Shown: in pieces, positions 58,486-64,000 of the stretch
Layout: every line of letters starts with the position of its first letter
Position numbering within the stretch: the stretch's first letter is position 1
Assembly: GCA_963930645.1 (NCBI GenBank)
Contig: OZ005661.1
Span: forward strand, 238,443,861 to 238,507,860
Length of the DNA stretch: 64,000 bases
Direction: 5' to 3'
Origin: Salticus scenicus
Taxonomy: Eukaryota > Arthropoda > Arachnida > Araneae > Salticidae
Translations under genes and position numbers: made by a program
The notes under the pieces: generated by a model
Told to the model about the DNA's origin: nothing
What the model saw: only the letters and a program-made list of their open reading frames with translations
Databases searched by the model: none

Positions 58486-58805
58486 ATAGATGGATGGTTG
58501 GGTTTTACGTCGCACTAGTGCTGCGCAGATGGGCAATTGGCGACGGTCTGGGAAACACCCCTAGAAGAGGTCCGGAGACATGCCATCACAATTTTGATCC
58601 TCCACGGAAGGGATGGCTCTCCCGCTTCGGTGACCCCCAGAGGTATAATTTTTGATGGGAACATGGAGGACATTGCGGCCACGACAGATTTTACGTGCAC
58701 CAGACACTATTAATGTACACGACGGTCTTTGGCCGGCTCGAGTACCGAACCCACAATCTTCCAATTACGAGGCCGGCGTTCAACCGACTGGGCTACCGCG
58801 GCCCA
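58486..58805 (-). mobile_element. Complete tRNA-derived SINE (320 bp)
   Basis: AATAACTATCCG flanks it exactly on both sides (58474-58485, 58806-58817), a 12-bp target duplication. On the minus strand the head GGGCCGCGGTAGCCCAGTCG contains an A box (TAGCCCAGTCGG), and GGGTTCGGTACTC is a B box about 45 bp further on, both for RNA polymerase III. The body holds the ATCAAAATTGTGATGGCATG block shared with other copies. The 3' end is CCAACCATCCATC without poly(A). Retroposition would use a LINE machinery in trans. Short open frames inside are not genes. Confidence 0.9.
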
Positions 58806-58817
58806 AATAACTATCCG

Positions 58818-59880
58818 GACAAATCAGTATCTATTATTTTTTTGAAATCGCTGGTCCAAACTGACCTTAAGCGGATTCAAAACCCTCTGGCAAAAATAAT
58901 TGTTGACTTATAAAAAGAAAAAGAAAGAAACTAAAAAAAAACGTAAAAAGCATCGATTTTATGACGTATTTAATGATGACGATTTCACGATTTACAGTTC
59001 AATTCGAACGTCCGAATCTATTTTGAAAATTACGAAATGGCCAGTTGAGTAATCTCCCTGTGACAGTAATTTATGTATATATACGATACCTGCATAATTA
59101 TCATGATTGGAGAAAATGGTTTTTCTCCACTGACCGAAATTGAGCTCTGACGCCAGAGATAGATATGAAAAAAAAAAAAAAAAAAAAAAAAAAAATCGTG
59201 GATTATATCGGAAACTAGTTTTAGTTGGGAGGGTTTGTCGAGGCCCATTGGGTAAATTTCAGTGTTATCTTCTGGAGGGAAGAGATGCTTCAACTGAGGG
59301 TATCCGGGTTTTTTAAGGTCGTTTCTGGAATGATGGAATGGAAAAAAGTAAGATTTCTGAACAACCGTCTCCCAGTCCCAGTCTCATTTTTAAGGTTTTC
59401 ATTAATTTAAACTTTCTAAGATACTTTTGACATTTTTTTCCCTCCAAACGCATATTCTGCTTTCTAATTTAGAATTGAGCTAACATACTCAATATGTCAG
59501 ATATTTATTTAAACCGGGAATATTTTTCTTTTTCATTAATACACGATCTACTGATAAGTATTTGGGCATTTTCGAATTTAGACGTTTTGTCAAATATCTA
59601 GAAAAGTTCTTCAGAAAACATCTTGAAATTTTGAGAATATGAAGAACATGTCACATGTCATGAACCTCATATATTTCAGCAAAAGTTTTGTCCCGAAGAG
59701 GAAAAAGGGACCAGTAAAAAATTAAACAAAAATCAAAATATTTTGGATCACCCTGTAAAAAGTAACGCTTGAAATGTGTTTTGTCTATAGTATGTGATTA
59801 TGAGGATCCTTGTAATTATTTGTAGAATTTTTTATGAGGCTACCACATATATTCAGGGAGATATAATGATTTCTTTAAAA
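58818..59880. other. AT-rich stretch, no gene seen
   Basis: A-run at 59168-59195. TTTTGGATCACCCTGTA near 59741-59757 resembles one end of a Tc1/mariner-like element, as do 20410-20425 and 60822-60830, but no partner end is found. No coding evidence. Confidence 0.35.
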
Positions 59881-59904
59881 AATGGCAAAAAAAAAAAAAA
59901 AAAG

Positions 59905-60490
59905 CACACATTTTAAGACTCAGGGAAAAGCCATTTTTAGGAAACTTGGCATACTACAATTAGACACAATTTATTGCAATAATATTGCAAAAATCTTAAA
60001 TATCTTATGAAATATGAGAAATTTTACTAAATTATTTTTAACTACGCAGGCGCAAGATTTAGCGAAATTTCATTTGCATAATTTAATAGCCAAAACTATT
60101 CAGCTACTTATTTAAAAAGGTCCAAACAAATATCGTATAAATTAAAAAAAAACGATTTTTTTTTTAAAAATTCCCCAAAAAAAATTACCACTTTTTAATT
60201 ATAAACGCATAGTGTATCAGACTAAGTAAAAAGCCATTTTCGGGAAACTTGGCATACGACATTAGACACAACCTACTGCAATCAGAATGCAAAAAGTTTA
60301 AATATTGTACAAAATATGATCAGTTTTAATAAGTAATTTTTAACTACGCATGAGCAAGATTTAGCGAAATTCTATTTGCATAACATAATTGCATAATTTC
60401 ATTTGCCAATAGTATTGAGCTACTTGTATGAAAATCCCAAACAAATATCGTGTAAATTCAAAAAAATTATGATAGATAGAATAAACGGAA
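59905..60490. repeat. Tandem pair, unit about 300 bp
   Basis: Unit 1 (about 59905-60200) and unit 2 (about 60207-60490) share AAAAGCCATTTT..GGAAACTTGGCATAC, ATTAGACACAA, TTTTTAACTACGCA, GCAAGATTTAGCGAAAT, TTTGCATAA and CAAACAAATATCGT. Divergence is moderate. Unknown function, probably part of a mobile element. Confidence 0.75.
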
Positions 60491-60689
60491 TTTCAGTTCC
60501 TCTCAAAAAACGGGGGGGGGGGGTATCAATATTTATTTACAATCAGTGAACACTGTATTAAAATTGAATTGGGCATTGACTGGATCAAAATAAAAATGCG
60601 GGTAAAACCCCTGTTAGTTTAGCTTTCATTTTGACCGGCGTTTATTATAACACAGCGTGCTGTAAAATTACACCACCAGAGATCTTATT

Positions 60690-60880
60690 TTCACTTTAAC
60701 GAATGCCTAGTAGGTATTGTGCAGATTAACGTGTGTCTAGTCGGTAATGTGCACATTATCTAGGTAATTTGCAGATTGCCCAGGTAATTTGAGAAATGAA
60801 ACAATTTTTCTCACTCTAACGGATCACCCTAGTTAATGTGCAGATTACCTAGCTAATCTGCAGATTAACTGATTTCTGCA
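60690..60880. repeat. Short degenerate repeats of about 20-24 bp
   Basis: At least six copies of a CTAGGTAATTTGCAGATTA-like word occur in direct order near 60708, 60738, 60759, 60779, 60833 and 60852. Some variants have CTAGTCGGTAATGTGCACAT. Spacing is irregular. Confidence 0.6.
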
Positions 60881-61194
60881 CTTTAGCGGTAACATGTATA
60901 TACTTCTTTAAGAGGAGGGCAGGGTGAAGGTTCGGAGCAGAGAATACATTAAGCTATTTTCATGCATAAATTAATAATAGAATCATGAAAATTTTATGAT
61001 TATACATTATTAACTACAATAAAAAGAATAAATCGTGGATCGAATAATATTTCATTGCAACAGCCTTTAGTTACCATAATCGTTGAAAAGTATTTTCCCT
61101 TCAAAAAATCCGAAAGGATTTATTACCAAATTACCACTATTCTGTTACCAACCATATATTATGTCATTATTTTATTACAAAAAGTTGTCAAAAA

Positions 61195-61372
61195 CAGTGG
61201 CGGATCTAGGGGGGGGGGGGCTAAGGGGCTGAAGCCCCCCCCCCCAAAAAAAAAAAAGCACTGACATTCACAATTAAATATTACAGTTGTAAATTTTTCA
61301 TTGATCTGGAATAACATTTTGAAAAATCTTAGCCCCCTCCCCCCCAAAAGTTAAGTTCTGGATCCGCCACTG
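61195..61372. mobile_element. hAT MITE, family CAGTGGCGGAT, copy 2
   Basis: It starts CAGTGGCGGATCTAGGGG and ends TCTGGATCCGCCACTG. The flanks are GTCAAAAA and GTCAAACA (61187-61194, 61373-61380), 7 of 8 matching. The right half (TGATCTGGAAT.ACAT, GAAAAATCTTAGCCCCC, AAAGTTAAGTTCTGG) matches copy 1 at 27438-27577. Confidence 0.88.
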
Positions 61373-61384
61373 GTCAAACATTAA

Positions 61385-61970
61385 ATATCGTTAGTCTCCT
61401 CGCGGCCGCAGAAAACTACTCGACGGACCGCATACGACCCGAAGGCCGTGCAGGGTTGCTAAACAAATCAGGAAAAAAAATTCCCTGAGTTTTCCCTGTT
61501 CTTTTTAGAAGTAAAATAGGTGACACGCAATCATGCAGCATTAGAATCTAACATGTTTACTAGTCAATTGAACATATTTACGGTATATTAATTTTATTAA
61601 CTTACTATAGTTTGGGGAAAAAAACATAATTGATTCATTATAAAGCACGAAAACTTTTAAAAATATCTGATTGTGAAAAAAAAATTTCAATGTTTTTCTA
61701 AAAAAATTTCAAAATTCCCTGTATTTTCCCTGTTTTTGCAATAAATTTTGAAAATTCCCTGAGTTTTCCCTGTTTTTTAATAGATTTTTCAAATTCCCTG
61801 AGTTTTAAAGGTTTTCCCTGTTTTCCAGGTGCCGTAGCAACCCTGCCGTGGGTTGGCCACCCCTGTCTAGAGACATCCCATTACAGTTTCGATCTTCTAC
61901 AAAAGGAATCTCATCCGTTTGGGAGCTACAATGCCAGTCAGAGGCTTCAAACACCATACGCTGGAGCTTT
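61385..61970 (-). repeat. Old SINE copy, split by a small DNA element
   Basis: Right of the insertion (61846-61960) the words CACCCCTGTCTAGAGACATC, CC.TTACAGTTTCGATC and TCTACAAAAGGAATC parallel the SINE's CACCCCTAGAAGAGG, GGAGACATGCCATCACAATT and TTGATCCTCCACGGAAGG. Left of it only GCCGTG and a GC-rich remnant remain. Alignment is loose, so the left limit is uncertain. Confidence 0.45.
61451..61845. mobile_element. MITE with CAGGGTTGCTA termini (395 bp)
   Basis: It starts CAGGGTTGCTA and ends TAGCAACCCTG, 11-bp perfect inverted termini. CCGTG flanks both sides (61446-61450, 61846-61850), a 5-bp duplication. The interior repeats AATTCCCTGAGTTTTCCCTG-like words near both ends (61480, 61718, 61755, 61793). 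Same 5-bp duplication and CAGGG start as the element at 53746-54040. Confidence 0.85.
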
Positions 61971-62620
61971 TATAAAATTTGCTTTTGATTATCTGGTCGG
62001 ATTTTCATGAAACATAGCTAAGAACCATACAGGTTAAGGAGTTACAGGGGTTTCGAAGTCTAAAAAGAAGCATATTTTCTCTATTATTATTATTACACTT
62101 CTTTAAAATAGAATTGGCTAATACTAAAACGAAAAATTTTGGAAAAGAAAAGAGAGAGAAAAAAAAAGAAATTTAAATTTTTGGCAGAGTTGTATGCAAA
62201 AACACTACAATTTTCGATACATTTTACCCAACGTATTGCCTTGTAAAATTTAATAAAATATTGTTTAAATGTTGCTCTTTTAAATGTTAAAAATTTTGAG
62301 TAAAAAAAATAAATATTTATTATATTAAAAAATAAAAATAAAAAAAAAAGATAAAAATATGCCTTTTTTTAGCCTCCGTCTGCCTCAGACTTAAAACACA
62401 CCTCTTTTATGGTCAGGAAAGGACCTAACAAAGGCAGAGGCATGCAGGAAAGTTACCTCGAGACTCCATGCCAAAATTGGCCCCAAAATTGAATGTTAAA
62501 CTTACTTCAATGTTCAATACCTTTTTTAGCTATAAGTTTAAGTGAAAATTATAAGAACCCCCCTGAAAAAAATGTCTGCCCAAGACACCAGTTAGGTTAA
62601 ATGGAACCCAGGTCGGGTTT
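61971..62620. other. AT-rich stretch, no gene seen
   Basis: A/T runs near 62158-62170 and 62330-62350. No terminus, frame or RNA gene supported. Confidence 0.35.
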
Positions 62621-62629
62621 TTAAAAAGC

Positions 62630-62755
62630 ATATTTTCATTTCATATTGTCTTTTCTGTCACTGTGAATTTCCGTGTGAAACCCGTCGAAAACCCGAGTTC
62701 TGAAATTTTGACGAAACCAATACTTTCTTCTATTAAAGATAGAAGAAAGTAAAAG
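62630..62755 (-). mobile_element. Hairpin-ended element, 5' part (CTTTCTTCTAT type)
   Basis: A perfect 12-bp stem ACTTTCTTCTAT/ATAGAAGAAAGT (62722-62733, 62739-62750) is followed by AAAAGTAG. Reading leftwards on the minus strand the family block follows (CCAATACTTTC inverse, TTTCGTCAAAATTTC, ACTCGGGTTTTCGACGGGTT). The far end is not identified. Confidence 0.5.
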
Positions 62756-62764
62756 TAGATGAAA

Positions 62765-63385
62765 AATGTAATAAACTAGTTTTCTTTTCTAAACTACAAC
62801 ACAGAGCAACATTATGGGTTATTTAACCCATTAAACGCCACTATATGAATCCCACTGAATTTTTACTTTTGTGTATTTTGGGTTTCAAAGTGCATTTCTA
62901 ATCATATGTAGTTTAAATAATTGAAATATATATAGATATATATCGTTAGAAGATATATGATATGTTTCCAAAATGGGAGATTTGACACATAACTGGGATA
63001 GAACATATGTTGACAAACTACAAAACCCTTTTAAATTAGTTTTCTTGATCCCCTGTTTTTTATAAATTTAAGAAAAAAAAACTGTTTTGTTTCATATCCA
63101 TCCATTGCTTAAATCTTTGCACGTGAATAAGTCATTTTTGCTCTTTTTTTTTCCCTTTCTGTGCTGATGTTTTGCAGAAAAACAAACATCTTTGCTTGAA
63201 TAATTGAAGGGGGAAAAAAAAAAAAAATAGAAGTTATATTACAAACTTTTTGAAAAAATTGCCAAGGAAGCTTCTATATAAAGCGCTTCAATATTTAATG
63301 TAAAAATAAGTAATACATTTATCTTAATTACTTACAGAAAATAAAATAAAATGAAATAAAATTCTTAAAAAATTGTTCCCGCAGC
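62765..63385. other. AT-rich stretch, no gene seen
   Basis: A TATA tract near 62927-62943 and poly-A/T runs. No supportable feature. Confidence 0.35.
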
Positions 63386-63389
63386 AGGA

Positions 63390-63838
63390 GCCTTGGCGCT
63401 TAAGAGGCCTCTCCACTTATCGTCCCTAGAAGACCGGGACAATGCTATTCTATGGAGAATTTCGCCCCATTATAACTTATTAACTAATATATATTTTTAA
63501 ATCACGTTTTCACATTCCGAAATTCACAACTATTAAACAATTTATCGCTTTGTAAAAATTGTTTTTTAAAATTTTTAATATTTTATTTTGAGGTTGTAAA
63601 ATGCGAATTTTCACAATGTGAAATTTTTCATTTTTGAGCTTGAAAATGAAATCTTAAAAATTAAAAAAAATTCAATTTTTAAAAAGCGATAAATTGTTTA
63701 ATAGTTGTGAATTTTCGGAAAGTGAAAACGAAATTTAAAAGTATGTATTAGTTGATGAATTATTATGGGGCAAAATTTTCCATAGAATAACATTGGCTTC
63801 GGCTTTTGGAGACGATAAGTAGAGAGTCCCCTTAATGG
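63390..63838. mobile_element. Foldback element with arms of about 165-180 bp
   Basis: 63398-63580 and 63670-63835 are inverse over nearly their full length. Examples are ACTTATCGTC, ATTCTATGGA, TTTTGCCCCAT, ATTCACAACTATTAAACAAT and TTTATCGCTTT with their inverses. The loop is about 90 bp of AT-rich sequence. Transcripts would form long hairpins. No coding capacity and no clear target duplication. Confidence 0.8.
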
Positions 63839-63969
63839 GGGTTAATATGTTATTTTTAAAAAAATCTCACGACTTACAGTTCCAATTAATCTAACTTAAT
63901 AAAAACTTACTACCTAATTATAAATATAACTGATCCGTCTAAAGTTTAAATTCTCTAACCAAAAAGAAA

Positions 63970-64000
63970 TACAGTGCCCGCCGCTTGTTAAAATCGCATT
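63970..64000 (+). mobile_element. Possible Tc1/mariner-like end, cut by the window edge
   Basis: TACAGTGCCCGCCGCTTGTT begins with TA then CAGTGCCCGCCGC, which looks like a Tc1/mariner-type terminus. Only about 30 bp are visible, so the call rests on resemblance. Confidence 0.35.

Overview
This looks like a piece of an AT-rich, repeat-swollen eukaryotic genome, most likely an arthropod and probably a chelicerate such as a spider. The grounds are a non-LTR retrotransposon with an arthropod-style RNase H tail, tRNA-derived SINEs, many hAT-like MITEs, Helitron-like elements, frequent 15-30 bp A/T homopolymers, and no operons or compact genes. The taxonomic call is inference. I see no complete host gene. 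Most open frames are chance frames in AT-rich DNA or readings of tandem repeats. The only coding matter I can support is the 3' part of a LINE polymerase (15078-13933, minus), a broken conserved arthropod-type domain (about 4843-4260, minus), a truncated THAP zinc finger inside a transposon present twice (39479 and 48096), and one tentative promoter plus first exon at 40246-40491.

The window is best read as stacks of nested mobile elements. 1458-4159: a hAT element with a perfect 8-bp target duplication, holding a foldback element and a hAT MITE. 8574-16307: two Helitron-like copies joined head to tail, the second split by a 4.3-kb 5'-truncated LINE with a 13-bp target duplication. 21706-26530: a hairpin-ended element split by a 3.8-kb hAT-like element, which holds further hairpin-ended elements. 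26557-27713: another hairpin-ended element with internal tandem repeats and a hAT MITE. 33640-35740: a hairpin-ended element split by a second one (34171-35645), which itself carries a foldback. 47929-49126: an element with long inverted termini split by a THAP-containing element. 50745-52836: a hairpin-ended element carrying a 1.4-kb G-rich minisatellite. 58486-58805: a complete tRNA-derived SINE with a 12-bp target duplication. 61451-61845: a small inverted-repeat element in an old SINE copy. 63390-63838: a long foldback. A Tc1/mariner-like end may begin at the right edge.

The most interesting system is a family of non-coding, hairpin-ended elements. At least five complete copies and several partial ones share one layout: a T-tract, a palindromic hairpin, a conserved block, a TG/TCTG microsatellite, variable cargo (often tandem repeats), then a subterminal sequence, a second short hairpin, and AGAT followed by T. 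The hairpin sequence differs between copies, but the subterminal sequence at the far end matches the near hairpin arm of the same copy. The two ends therefore co-vary as matched pairs. This resembles Helentron/HINE (rolling-circle) architecture, but assignment to that class is inference. Between these stacks lie long AT-rich stretches with microsatellites and decayed repeats in which I see no genes.
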